Shown: positions 30,934-42,200 of the stretch, piece by piece | Position numbering within the stretch: position 1 is the first letter of the stretch | Layout: each line of letters begins with the position of its first letter | NCBI RefSeq assembly: GCF_900100275.1 | Contig: NZ_FNET01000021.1 | Span: 1 to 64,000, forward strand | DNA: 64,000 nt | Reading direction: 5' to 3' | From: Lentzea albidocapillata subsp. violacea | GTDB lineage: Bacteria > Actinomycetota > Actinomycetes > Mycobacteriales > Pseudonocardiaceae | The notes under the pieces: generated by a model | What the model saw: the letters and a program-made list of their open reading frames with translations, nothing else | What the model was told of the DNA's origin: nothing | Databases searched by the model: none | Made by a program: the position numbers and the translations under genes

Positions 30934-30974
30934 AAAAACAAGAGCCCCGTCACCGTCTCCCGGTGAAGGGGCCC
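30934..30974 (-). terminator. Terminator-like attenuator in the infC leader
   Basis: On the minus strand a 14-nt stem (30961-30974 with 30942-30955; one mismatch and a G-U pair, 5-nt loop GGAGA) is followed by a T-rich run TTGTTTTT (30934-30941). It ends 28 nt before the infC ATG, so transcripts that stop here never reach infC. It is the form of a Rho-independent terminator used as a leader attenuator. Confidence 0.7.
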
Positions 30975-31132
30975 GCTTCCGACCGATCGCACCTCAGAAC
31001 AACCAGCACCGTGTGCCTGCCGCCTGGAGGACCGGACCCGGCCACCTCAAGAAGCGGTGAACGCGGGTGGGAGCGGGGCTCCACTTGCCGCTCTCGCACT
31101 AACGAGAGCTGGTCGCGTCCGAAATACTAGCA
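30975..31132 (-). ncRNA. infC-rpmI-rplT mRNA leader with possible antiterminator
   Basis: Roughly 150 nt of transcribed leader. An extended -10 (TGC-TAGTAT, 31124-31132) lies at the far end; a TTGACA (31141-31146) is too close to serve as its -35. A 7-bp hairpin occupies 31090-31109. The segment GAGCCCC (31075-31081, minus strand) can pair with the GGGGCTC 3' arm of the terminator (30942-30948), which would prevent terminator formation. A regulator such as L20 could choose between folds; this is inferred. Confidence 0.45.
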
Positions 31133-31204
31133 GACGCTCTTGTCAACCCCCGAATCGCGGCCCTGTGACGTCGGCCGTCCGCGGGGACTTGCTTGAATGT
31201 AGCC

Positions 31205-31546
31205 GTGACCGATCCGCTTGAAGACAGCATCCGTGACCTGGGCGATGTCCCCAGCATCGAGGTGATCAGCCGGGCCGCGGTGATGCTGCTGTCCGCCTCC
31301 GCGGAGCGCCTGGGCCTCGCCGACCCGGACCCCGACAACTCACCGCGCCGCGACCTCGACGAGGCCCGCCGCCTGATCACCGGCCTCGCCGGCCTGGTCA
31401 CGGCGACCTCCGAGTACCTCGGCCCGCACGCCGCTCCGCTGAAGGACGGCCTGCAGTCGGTGCAGCGCGCGTTCCGCGAGGCCTCGGCCGTGCCGGACGA
31501 GCCCGGCCAGGGCCCAGGCGAGAAGTTCACCGGCCCCGTCTACTGA
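31205..31546 (+). CDS. DUF1844 family protein
   Basis: 113 aa, GTG start at 31205 (VTDPLEDSIRD). The DUF1844 pattern is clear: SIEVISRAAVMLLSASAERLGLAD, then DLDEARRLITGLAGLVTA and a hydrophobic helix-loop-helix ending near LKDGLQSVQRAFREAS. This small cytoplasmic helical family is found beside infC in many actinobacteria, divergent as here. Function is not established. Its stop overlaps the convergent coiled-coil gene. It marks the end of the conserved infC block. Confidence 0.85.
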   Translation: MTDPLEDSIRDLGDVPSIEVISRAAVMLLSASAERLGLADPDPDNSPRRDLDEARRLITGLAGLVTATSEYLGPHAAPLKDGLQSVQRAFREASAVPDEPGQGPGEKFTGPVY

Positions 31547-32196
31547 TCCGCTCGCACGACGACCGGCTCCCACGGCTCGGCCCTGACCTGGAACACCGCG
31601 CTGGCACGTTGGCCCGTCGCGGCCCGAAAGGTGATGGCCGAGCCGTTGTGGAGCGGACCCACCTCGAGGTGCTCGGCCGGCGGCTCGTCGTACTGGGAGA
31701 GCCCGAGCACGCGACTGCCCGGCACCACGGACACCGTGAGCTGCTCGATGACGGCGGGCCCGCCGAAGTAGCTGAGCCGGAACTCGTCGGGCGCGCCGGG
31801 CGTGATCGCGAACGTCGGCATGCCACTACGGCTGCGCGCGGCCGCGAGAACCTCGACGAACTCGTTGATCCGCGCCGTCGCCTGCTGAGCGGTGAGCTGG
31901 GCCTCGTCGGCCAGCATCCGCGACGCCGTGGCGGCCTCCTCCGCCATCACCGCCCTCTCCTCGGCCTTGGCCGCCGCCTTCTTGGTTTCCTCCACCGAGT
32001 TCTTGGCCTGCAAGGCACTGGCCGTGGCCTGCTCGACGGCCTTCCGCGCGGCCTGCGCCTCCTCCTGAGCCCTGCCGGCGGCGTTCTGCGCCTCTTTCGC
32101 GGCCGTCTGCGCGTACTTGGCCTCGCGCGCCTGCCACAAGGCGATGGCGGTGGCGCACATCGCCACCACCGCGGCGATCACCGCGATCGCGATCAT
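31540..32196 (-). CDS. Membrane-anchored coiled-coil protein
   Basis: 218 aa. One N-terminal membrane helix (MIAIAVIAAVVAMCATAIAL), then about 95 residues of Ala/Glu/Lys-rich heptads (about 24-118) that should form a long coiled coil, and a beta-rich C-terminal domain (about 125-218) containing EFRLSYFGGPAVIEQLTVSV. No enzyme motif. ATG at 32196 overlaps the stop of the upstream gene (ATGA), so the pair is one operon. No family recognised. Confidence 0.75.
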   Translation of the reverse strand: MIAIAVIAAVVAMCATAIALWQAREAKYAQTAAKEAQNAAGRAQEEAQAARKAVEQATASALQAKNSVEETKKAAAKAEERAVMAEEAATASRMLADEAQLTAQQATARINEFVEVLAAARSRSGMPTFAITPGAPDEFRLSYFGGPAVIEQLTVSVVPGSRVLGLSQYDEPPAEHLEVGPLHNGSAITFRAATGQRASAVFQVRAEPWEPVVVRADQ

Positions 32197-32783
32197 GCCT
32201 TCACCCCCACCGAGGCCAGCTGACGTCGTGCCAACTCGTCGATCACGTCAGTGTCCCCCGTCCGCCACGCCACGGCGGGATCACCGTCGAACTTGCTCAA
32301 CTGCCTGGAACTGAGACTTGTGAGCGCTCTCAGGGCCAGCAGGTCAGGCTTGTCGCGCAGCCGCGCGGTGCTGGCGGCCTTGCGGGCGTAGTGGAGCCGG
32401 ATCGGCAGCCAGGTGATGAGCAGGAAGAGGACCGGGATGACAACGATGGCGGTGGCAAGCCAAAAAGCGCTGTCCTGGACCACGCTGATCTGCGCGTTGC
32501 CCGCGCTGGTCAGGGTTTCGCCGGCCTTGGTGCCGTTGCCCAGCGCACCCGCCAGGTCCTCGCCCACGAAGGGCACGCCCTTGGCTTTCGCCGCCGCGTT
32601 GGTGAAGACGTCGCGGATGTCGCCGCCCGCGTTGACCAGGCCGTCTCCCGGGGCCCTGAGTTCCAGGACCCAGTCGTGGGCGGTGGTCGCCACCCAGATC
32701 CAGGTGGCTATCCATGCCGCGGCTAGTAGGTCGGCGATCAGCTGACGCGTGAATCTTGCCGGTCTGTCCGCGTACCACTTCAT
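32193..32783 (-). CDS. Two-pass membrane protein, operon partner of coiled-coil protein
   Basis: 196 aa. A basic N-terminus (MKWYADRPARFTRQ), a Trp-rich membrane helix (about 14-38), an external loop of about 80 residues (Gly/Ala/Asn rich, with two LNAG/SAGN-like turns), a second helix (about 108-128) and a cytoplasmic tail of about 65 residues. The stop overlaps the next start. It sits between the coiled-coil gene and a large hairpin (32838-32881), so it begins its own transcription unit. Function unknown. Confidence 0.75.
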   Translation of the reverse strand: MKWYADRPARFTRQLIADLLAAAWIATWIWVATTAHDWVLELRAPGDGLVNAGGDIRDVFTNAAAKAKGVPFVGEDLAGALGNGTKAGETLTSAGNAQISVVQDSAFWLATAIVVIPVLFLLITWLPIRLHYARKAASTARLRDKPDLLALRALTSLSSRQLSKFDGDPAVAWRTGDTDVIDELARRQLASVGVKA

Positions 32784-32837
32784 GGTGCGGATGCTGCCAC
32801 GCGACCGTTCAGGCGTCGATGATCACCCGGTGTGCAC

Positions 32838-32881
32838 GGTCGAAGGTCCCGCCAGGCAAATGCCTGGCGTGACCTTCGACC
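32838..32881. terminator. Large hairpin after the immunity gene
   Basis: ggtcgaaggtc (32838-32848) pairs with gaccttcgacc (32871-32881) and cgccaggca (32850-32858) with tgcctggcg (32861-32869), giving a 20-bp stem with a one-base bulge pair and a 2-nt loop. It lies 6 bp past the immunity-gene stop on the minus strand and should end the RHS toxin-immunity transcript. There is no T-run. Confidence 0.7.
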
Positions 32882-32886
32882 AGCAA

Positions 32887-33213
32887 CTAGTACCGCTCCT
32901 GCCGGATGAGTGTGAGCTCGGGTATCGCGCTCAGCGCTGCTCTCAACTCATCACCACGCGACGTGGACATCACCTCGAACAACACCGAGTACTGCGCGTT
33001 CTGAGGCTGAACCACCTCACCTTCCTCATCCGGCACGTCGTTCCTAAAGAGGATCATCTCCTCTTCAGGAGCAGCTTCGCACCGGTAGTAGTCGCCACCG
33101 AAGTAGCTGCTGTCGTGCGGCTGAAACCGCACTGACAACACCCGCTCCAAACGCTGACGCAACACCTCCATTGACAACGCGCTGGTTCCGAAGGTCTCGT
33201 CACTACTTTCCAC
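32887..33213 (-). CDS. Putative immunity protein for the RHS toxin
   Basis: 108-aa acidic protein of no family I can name. Contains SSYFGGDYYR, an ILFRND segment and a C-terminal strand-helix (YSVLFEVMSTSRGDELRAAL), a layout common among small immunity proteins. GTG start at 33213 lies within the last codons of the toxin gene (11-nt overlap), so the two proteins are translated in step, the usual arrangement for polymorphic toxin and cognate immunity. No signal peptide, so cytoplasmic, where it would neutralise toxin. The immunity role is inferred from position. Confidence 0.75.
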   Translation of the reverse strand: MESSDETFGTSALSMEVLRQRLERVLSVRFQPHDSSYFGGDYYRCEAAPEEEMILFRNDVPDEEGEVVQPQNAQYSVLFEVMSTSRGDELRAALSAIPELTLIRQERY

Positions 33214-36200
33214 GTGACACCCTGATGCTCGGCGACCTGGAGGTCGCTCCTTCGGCGGTCCTGTACGCCATGAAGTTGACCGGACGACCGGCGAGTTCGC
33301 TCAGTTCACGACTGAGTTCCTTCAATCCGATGTCCCGCAACGCACGGCCCTTGATCGGTCCGGTCCGGTTGCCACGAGAACGCTTCGGCGCTCCGGCCTC
33401 CACAGCTGCATCGATCACCTCGTCACCAGCGAGCGCGATGTCGAAATCGCTCTTCCTGCCGACGTCGAACGGAGCGCCCGTCGTGTACTTGACACCAGTG
33501 ACGGCACTGCCCTGGAAGATCGCTTCAGTGTTCTCGTAGCCCGCAGCGGCCAATCCAGAGTTGAGCTTGTCACCAAACTCGTCGAAGTCCTCCTGTGAGG
33601 AGAATCCGTGGGGGTACGCACGGGCGCAAGCAGACGAGTTCTTGGGGTCTTCGTTGTGAACGAGGACATCAGCAGCGGCAGCCTTTCCAGGACCACCGGC
33701 ACCCACGTAGTACGTGTGCAGCCCATCAACCGTGAGGTTGTAGACAAGCCGCCCACCCGAGAACGTCCGAGTCCCGGTAACAGTCGCCGACCGGTTGTCA
33801 GCAGTCAGGAACTGGTACCCAGGCAGGATGTCCTGAGCGTCACGCCACCCGAGCCCCAGCACCCAGAACGGGTGCTCGTCGCTCACCGAGATCTTGCCGG
33901 TCCCGGTCTCCGAGGCGATGTCGAGCTGGTGCACCGACGCATCCGTCAGGTACTCACGGACGTCGGTGATCTCCTTGGCGGCGGTCTCACCGGTGGTCGG
34001 ATCGGTGGCCAGCACGACGTCACCGACTCGAAGGTCCCGGATGAGCTTGCGCGTCCCGTCCGCCATCAACACCGGGGTGTCGCCGGTGAAGCTGTTCTTG
34101 GCGGTCGGGATCGGGCAGGAAGCCCCCGCCCCGTTGCGTCCCTGAGCGCCCGAGTCCTTGGCCTTGTCGTTGCCCCGCTTCTTGTTCGACCCGAACAGCC
34201 CGATCAGATCCCCGAGACCGGGCACCTGACTGTTGGCGAAGTCGGACACCACCTGCTCGCCCACGGACTGCACCACGGACACGCCGGGTTTGATGATCGT
34301 GGCCTTGATCGTGTCCCAGACCTTGTTGACGTCCTGGACGTTCTCGGCCACCGCCGACACGAGCCGGGCCGGCATGTTCGCCGAGGAGGACACCAGGTCC
34401 TTCATGGCGATCTTCGGCTTCAGGGCGGCCTGCAGGATGGGCATCGCGTTGTTCTTGACGGCGTGGGCGATCGCGGCCTTGGCGCGGGCCGTCACCGCCT
34501 TCATCGCCGCCAGCCGGGCTGCCGCGGCGGCTGCTGCGGCTGCGGCCTTTCTGGCTGCTGTCTGTGCTGCCTCGCGTGCCGCTGTCTTGGCCATGTCGCC
34601 CGCGTTGCGGCGGGCGGCGCCTGCCAGGTCGTCGCCGTACTTGCGGCCTGCGCCTGCCACGTCGTCGCCGTACTTCCGGCCCGCGCCTACGACGTCGTCG
34701 CCGTACCTGCGCGCGCCGCCGAGGACGTCGTCGCCGTACTTGAAGAGGTACTTGGCGCCCTTGGCGAGTTTGCCGAACGGGACGAAGTTCGAGGCTGCCC
34801 ACAGGAAGTTGCCGAGGCTCGGCTCGCGGATGAAGTTCGCGATGTCGTTGTAGCCGGATACTTCCTTGACTACCTCGAGGCCGACCTTGGCGACGGACTT
34901 GACGCCGTTCCAGACCTTGCCCCAGTTCGGCCAGTGGCCGTCGGGGTCGATCATGTCGAGCGGGCGGCCCGCGCCGTAGGTGTAGCGGTTGAACAGCACG
35001 GAGGCGCCGGACGCGGCCGAGACCGTGTCACGGGAGGCGAAGGAACCGGTGTTCGGCTGGTACCAGCGGGCGCCCATGTTGACCTGGCCGGAGTCCGGGT
35101 CGGTCCAGTCGCCCTGGTAGCCAACGGAACGCTTCGTGCCCGACGAGGCGATCTGCTTGCCGAACGGGTCGTAGGCGGTCGAGTCCTGCATGCCCGCCTG
35201 GGCCGGGTCGAAGCCGCCCACCAGGTCGCCGTGCTTGTCGGTCACGGCGACGCGCTTGTCCGTGCCCTGCTGCAACGACAGCAGCTCGCCCGACGCACCG
35301 CGGCCGAAGGTCGAGTCGCCGTCGGACACCGGGTCGATGTCGGTGCCGGCGTACTTGAACTGCTTGGTGTTGCGGGAGACCACGCGGTCGAAGCCGTCGT
35401 AGGCGTACTGCGTCTGGCCCACGGCGATCATCCGGTCGAAGGCGTCGAAGGAGAACTTCTCCTCGAAACCGGACGACGTGCGCGACAGCATCGCGCCGGA
35501 CGGCGAGTACCTGTAGGTGTAGTCGCTGTCCGACTTCAGCCTGTTGCGCTCGTCGAAGACGGCGGTCTTGGCGCCGGCCTTCGTGCGGTTGCCGGAGGCG
35601 TCCCACGCGTAGTCGGTCGTGACGCCGCCGACGGTCCACGACTTCAGGCGGTTCGCGTAGTCGTAGGTGTAGGTGTTGTCACCCGAACCCGCGAGACCCG
35701 ACGTCACCTTCCGCGTGAGGCGGTCGTTGTTGTCGTACTCGTAGGCCAGCGACGAGACGACGGCGCCGGAGGTGCCGTCCTTCATCACGTCGGACTTCAT
35801 CCTGCCGAGCGGGTCGTAGTCGACGTCCCGGCTGCGGCTGGTGCCGTACTGGACCTTCGAGACCTGACCGGCCGCGTTGTAGCTGAACACCTGGCCGGCG
35901 CCGGTGATGCTGTCGGTCGCGGTGTGCAGGCGGCCCTTGTCGTAGGTGAAGCGGGCGGTGCCGGAGACGTCCGTCCTGGTCTTCATCCTGCCGAGCTCGT
36001 CGTACTCGAACGACGAGTCGCCCGACGGGCCGTTCGCGGTGAGCATTCCGCTGCGGTCGTTGTAGGTGAAGACGTTCTTGCCGCCCGGCGCACCGGATTC
36101 CAGCAGCCTGCCGACCGGGTCGTAGGCCTGGGTCCGCTCGGCCGAGGCCACCCCGGTGCCGGCACCGGTCTCCCGCACGACGCGGTTGAGGAAGTCGTAC

Positions 36201-39200
36201 TGCCGTTCCCTCGTGACTCCACCCGGCGCCACCATCTTCGCGACGTTGCCCGTCGCGTCGTAGGTGCTCGTCCACGTCCGGTCGGCCGCGTCCGGGTGCG
36301 CCTCGGTCGACGGTTCGACGACCGACTCCGGCAGCGACCACGAGTTGTAGGTGGTGACGAACTTGTTGCCACGGCCGTCGGTGTAGCGGGTCCGCTGGCC
36401 GGCCGCGTCGTAGCCGAACGAGGTCGTGATGTTCTCGGTGTCCGAGATCGGTTCGACCTGCTGGGTCATCCTGCCGAGCGCGTCGTAGGTGTAGCGCGCG
36501 GTCTTGCCCATCGCGTCCGTCGCGGTCTCGACGTTGCCCGCCGCGTCGTGCGTGTAGGACGTGCGGCGCTGGATCGCTCCGGCACCGTCGAGGCTGAACT
36601 GGCCCTTCATCCGGCCGGCCGCGTCGTAGCTCACGAAGCTGCTGCGCCCCATGGCGTCCTGCTGCCACACCTGGCGGCCGGAGCCGTCGTAACCGAACTT
36701 CGTCGTCACGTTCGCCGGGTCGGTGGACGTGATCCGCTGACCGAGCGCGTCGTAGGTGAACGTCGTGACGTCGTTGTTCGGCGCGGTGGCCTTCACCAGC
36801 TCGCCGGCGTCGTTGTACTCGAACGACGTGGTGAACGCGGCGGCGACCGGCTTGCGCTCCAGCACCGACGACGTCACCTGACGGCCGAGGTCGTCGTAGG
36901 TCGACTCGGTGCGCGCACCCGTCGGGTCCGTCGCCGAGAGCTGCTCACCCTTGTGCGTGTAGGTGTACTTCCACACGCCGCCGACCTCGGTCGGCGCGTC
37001 CGCCTTCGGGTCCTGCCGCTCGACCATGCGGCCGAGCTGGTCGTAGCGGAACCTGGTGACGGAGCCACGCGGGCTGGTCGTCTCCACGGCGTTGCCCGCG
37101 GCGTCGTACCTGGTCGACGTGACGGCCTTGATCGGCGTGGTCGTGCCCGGTGCCACGTAGTCCGGCAGCTCCACCCGCAGCGGGCGGCCGTTCTTGTCGT
37201 AGAACCGCTTGGTGATCTGGCCGTTCTCGTTCTTCGACTGGACCTCGTTGCCGAAGGTGTTGAAGCCGACCACGTTCTCCGGCCGGGCGTCGACCGGCGC
37301 CGCGCCACCGGTCTCCACGGCCACGGTGGGCTGCTTGACCCGGACCTGGCGTTCCTGCTCGTCGTAGGAGAACTCGGTGGTGAAGCCGCGCGGGTCGGTC
37401 TCCGCCACCATCAGGCCGCGGCGGTCGTAGGCACGCGTCGTGGTGAGCGACTGCTGGCCGAACTTGATCCCCTCGGTGAGCAGGTTGCCGACGCTGTCGT
37501 AGGTGTAGTCGACGACCTCGCTCGTGGCCGCGCTCATCCCGCCGGTGTTGGAGGCCTGGCCCGACCTGACGATCTGCTTGACGAGACCGTTCTCGTCGTA
37601 GGTGTAGAGAGTCGTGCGCCCCAACGCGTTCGGATCGGCGACGATCTGCTCGACCTGGTTCTTGGTGTTGTACTTGAACGTCGTGACGCGGTCGCCCGCA
37701 CCCTTGCGGGTCAGGACGTTGCCCGCGGCGTCGTAGGTGTTCTCCTCCAGCAACTTCGCCGACTTCGTGCCGTCGGCGTTGCGCACCTCGGCACGCGACC
37801 GGAACAGCAGGCCGTTCTGGTAGTAGTCGTACATCGTCTTGCGGCCCATGGCATCCGTCTGCCACACGAGCCGGCCGCCGAGGTCGTAGGTGTACGACTC
37901 CATCACGATCATCTGACCGTCGTCCGCGGGCTCGGCGGTACCGATGCCACCGCTGACCGGCTTGCCGTGGAAGCCGCGCATGCGGACCTCGGCGAGCTTG
38001 TTGCGGGCCGTGTAGGCGTATTCGACCTTGGTGCCCAACGGGTCCACAACGGACGTCCGGTTGCCGAACACGTCGTAGGCGTACGAGGTCGTCGCGCCTT
38101 CGGCGTCGGTGACCGAGCTCTGCCGGCCGCGGTCGTCGTAGCCGTAGGCGATCGTCCTGGTCTCGTCGCCACCGGTCAGGTCCGCGATGTCGATCCGCTC
38201 GGGCAGGCCGTCGGCGTTGAACGTCGTCCTGGTGTGCCTGGTGTGCTTGACACCGGTCACCGCGTTCGTGACGGCGGCGTCGGTCACCTCGACGGGCTTG
38301 TTCCGCCCGTCGTAGAGGAACTTCGTCTCCAGGCCGGCCGGGTACTCGTCCGAGATCTGCTTCTCGCTGATCTTGCGGCCGATCAGGTCGTACCGGTACT
38401 CGGTGGTGATGCCGTTGGCACCTTCCGCACGCGGCGGTTCGGTGACGGAGAACAGGTCTCCGTTCGCGTGGTACAGGTACTCCGTCCTCTTGCCGCGACC
38501 ATCCGTCGTGCTCAACAGCAGGCCGAGGGGAACGTCGACGCCGTTCGCACCCCTCCTGTCGCCCAGTTCGGCGTACCTGTGCACGACAGTCGAGCCGTCG
38601 GGCATCTTCTGCTCGATCAGATCGCCGCGAGTGTTGTACGTCGACGAGGTCAGGTACGTGTTGTCGCTCGCGCTCGCCGAACGCGCGTCACGGGCGGTGA
38701 GCTGCTTGTCGATGCGCGGATCGGTGTCGTTCACGTTGCCGGCGGCCGGCTTGTGATACGTGAAGTACTCCGTGTCGCACTGGGTCGACGTCCGGCATGT
38801 CCTGCGCGACACCACGTTGCCGCGTTCGTCATGCTTGAGCTCGACCTGGTGGCCGTTCTCGTCGGTGATGACGTGCTGGAAGCCGCTCTCGTCGTAGTCG
38901 TAGGTGCGGACACCCAGGCCCTGGACGGGACCGCCGATCCAGTTCGGGTTGTTGCCCGTCTTGCCACCGCAGTAGGTGGGGCTGCCGTCGGGGTTCGGCG
39001 TCGGGGCGGCGGTGCACGGCGGCGCCGCCGTCGGGGTGGTCGGCACGACGGACGGATCCGCCCTGTCCTCGTGCCGCACACCGATGCCCAGCGGGGCGAC
39101 GAACCTGATGATCCGGCCCTTGATCGGGTCGTAGTCGAAGAAGTGCGACCTCTTGCCGGGGTCGGTCACCTCGATCGAGCGGACCAGGTTCTTGATCGAA

Positions 39201-42200
39201 CGGCCCGCCGCGTCCTTCTCCTCGGTGCCGGAGACCTGCGGCAGACCCAGCTTCCAGGTGCCACCGTTCTCGTCGGTGTACTCCGAGATGCGGTCGTTCG
39301 TCGTGTCGTAGCCGAGTTCCGCGGCGACACGGCCACTCGGCATGATGACCTTGGTCAACTGGTCGGAGTGCTCACGCGCGGCGTAGTGCTGCTTGACCGC
39401 GGCCTCGCCCAGCGGGTGCTGGTAGAGCGCGACCTCGTCGATCTGGCCGTTGAAGAACTTCTTGCCCTCGTTCGGCCACCAGCCGTGCGGCGCCCAGTCG
39501 GCGGGACCGACGGCGTGCGCGGCGCCGATCTGACCGAAGTTCAGCCTGCTGTCGTCGATCTCGGCACCGGTGATCTCGCCGACCTTGGCGCCGTCGAGGT
39601 ACATCGTGGTGACCGCGAGCGAACCGGTGAGCACGACGTGGTGCCACTGGTCGTTGTTCACCGTGGTGGCGCTGGTGATGGGCGAGACCCTGCCGTGCCA
39701 GAACTGGCCGCGCAGCTTGCCGTCCTTGTCCACGTACAGGACCGGGACGGCGCCTTCGGGGTTCTGGTCGAACGGCTTGTGCTGGAAGCCCATCAGCGGG
39801 CCACCGGTCGTGGTCTTGAACCACAGCTCGATGGACAGGTCGCGGCTCTTCTTGATCGCGCCGTCGGGCAGCTTGACCAGCGAACTGGTGCCGTTGAACC
39901 CGGTCGCCCTGTCCGGGCTGCCGGCGAGCGGACCGGCGTGGTCGCGCGTGGTGTCCCTGTGCTCGCCCCAGTCCTTGGTCAGGTTGGTCGCGACCTGGCT
40001 GACCGCCGCGTTGCCGGCCGGCTCACCGAGCCGCCAGTAGGAGTCCGGCTTCGAGTCCATCACCGCGGACCGGTAGTGCGAACCCTGCGAGTACTCGTAC
40101 TGAGTGCAGGCACCGGCCGGGTCGCAGACCTTCGTCAGCTGGTCGCCGAAGTACTCGTAGGTCCACTTGATCGGGGTGCCACCGGTGGTCGGCGCGTCGG
40201 TCCGGACCTCCTTGACGTGCTTGCCCGAGTAGGTGAACCACAGTGTCCGGTTGCTGGTGCGGTTGATCGCGCGCTTGAGCAGCCCCGTGATGCCGTAGTC
40301 GAACTCGACGAGCCTGGCGGCGTTGTCGTAGATCGACGCGATCTTGCCGTCGGAGCGGAACGTGTAGGTGGTGTTGGACTTGTCCACCAGCACGTAGTTC
40401 GACGAGGCGGCGTCCTGGTAGAAGGTCGCGAACCGGCCGGGCGGCGGATCGAAGCTGCCGTCCTCGTTGTTCTTGCCGAACCGCACCGCCTGGCCGTCGG
40501 GATACGTCACCACGACGTTGCCGGTGCCGTCATTGTCCGGCACGACGCGCATGTCGTAGCGCGTCGACCAGCCGGCGCCGAAGGCGAGGTCCTTGCGCGG
40601 GTCGAGGCTGTTGTAGGTGCGGGAGACCGTGAGTTCGGGGCCGGTGACACCGATGGCGGAGTCGACCGCGGCGGTGGTGTAGTTGCCGATCTGCGGGTCG
40701 AAGTCGAGGTCACCGGCGCTGTAGGGCGCACCGCCCAGGTGCGAGGTGATGTCGGGCTGCGGCACCGCGGTCAGCAGCGCGCTGAACTCCAGCTTCTCGC
40801 TGCGCGTACCCGCCGGGTCGATCGCGAACGCGCGCCAGTAATAGGTTTCGCTCCACTGCAACCATCCCTTCGGGACGGTCCAGGTGCGCGACTTCGACCT
40901 CGGCGAGATCCGGCAGCCGACGTTGATCTCGCCGGTGACGTCGTTCTTCTGGCAGATCTCGAACTCGTAGTCGATCGTGGTGTTCGGCGGGGCATCCACG
41001 TCCACCGCGTCGGCCCACAGCTGCGGCGTGAGCACCGGCGAGGAGTGGCCGGCCGGCGGGTACTGCGCCTTGACGATCGGCGGCAGTTCGAACACCGTCA
41101 GCGACAGGCGGGCCGGTGGGATCTGCTCGTCGGTGAAGAAGGTGTTGTTGTGCACCATGCTGAAGTCGAGCAGGTAGTCGCCCGGCTCCAGCTGGAACAC
41201 CCTGGCGTCGAGCGTGATGCTCCCGCCCGGCGGGACGGTGACGCCGGCCGGCAGTTCGGCCGCCACGCGGGCGTCCTTCGGCTGGCCCGTCGCGCTGAAC
41301 GCGCGGTAGGAGAGCTTGTAGCCCGCGCCCGCACTCCACGCCTGGCCGCTCTTGTTCGTCACCGTGATCTTGACGGTGGGCTTCGGGTCGCCGCTGTCAC
41401 TGGTGCGGTGCACCGGTGGCTCCGGCACACCGCGGTCGATGCGGTAGCCCGCGTCGTACTGCGTGCTCGTGACGAACAGCCGCGGCGGGTTGGCCGTGCC
41501 CGCGCCCGCGAACAGCTTCCAGCCAGCCACGGCCTTCACGGCCAGGCCGTTGTTGGCCTGTCCCTTCGCCCAGCCCTGCACCAGGTTCCGGCCGCCCTCA
41601 CCGAGGTCGATGGCCTCCGGCCTCGGCGGACAGGCCGACTGCGACTGGCCGAGACCGACGTAGCCGTAGGCGAACGAGGCTCTGCCCAGTGCGCCGCCGG
41701 TGGCCAGCACCGCCGTCGTACCGCTGTCCCACGCCTGGTTCACCGGGTGCACGCTGACGGGCTGCGGCCGGCACGACGGCGCGTCGTAGTTCGACAGGTA
41801 CAGCTGGGCGCCGAACACGCGGTGGTTGGTGATCCCGCTGGTGTTGAACTTCAGGTAGGTGGTGTAGCCGTCACCGGACTTGAGCGTCGACCCGGTCAGC
41901 GCGGACGAACCGTTGGTCGAGATGGCGGGGCCGGCGTTCAGGCCGCTCACCGTCGGGTCGACGGCGATCGGGAACTGCCGTGCGCCGTCGCGGATCCAGC
42001 CCGCGTCCGCCGTCATCCTCAGCGCCTGGCCGCCGTTGTGCGGCACCAGTTCGTAGGTGACGGCCGTCGACACCGCACCGGCGGCGTCGGTCATGTCACC
42101 GGCGGGGATCCTGGCCTTGACGTTGCCGGCGTTGTCGGTCAGCACGACGGAGCCGTCGGCGACCTTGGCCTGCAAACCCTTGAGCTGCAACGGGAACAGC

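Noticed and set aside
31124-31146. TTGACA plus TAGTAT as a standard infC promoter
   Set aside because: The spacer is only 11 bp. The TAGTAT is kept as an extended -10 candidate without that -35.
34622-34745. Possible CRISPR-like array (33-bp period)
   Set aside because: The repeats are contiguous, in frame and encode a regular peptide; there are no unique spacers.
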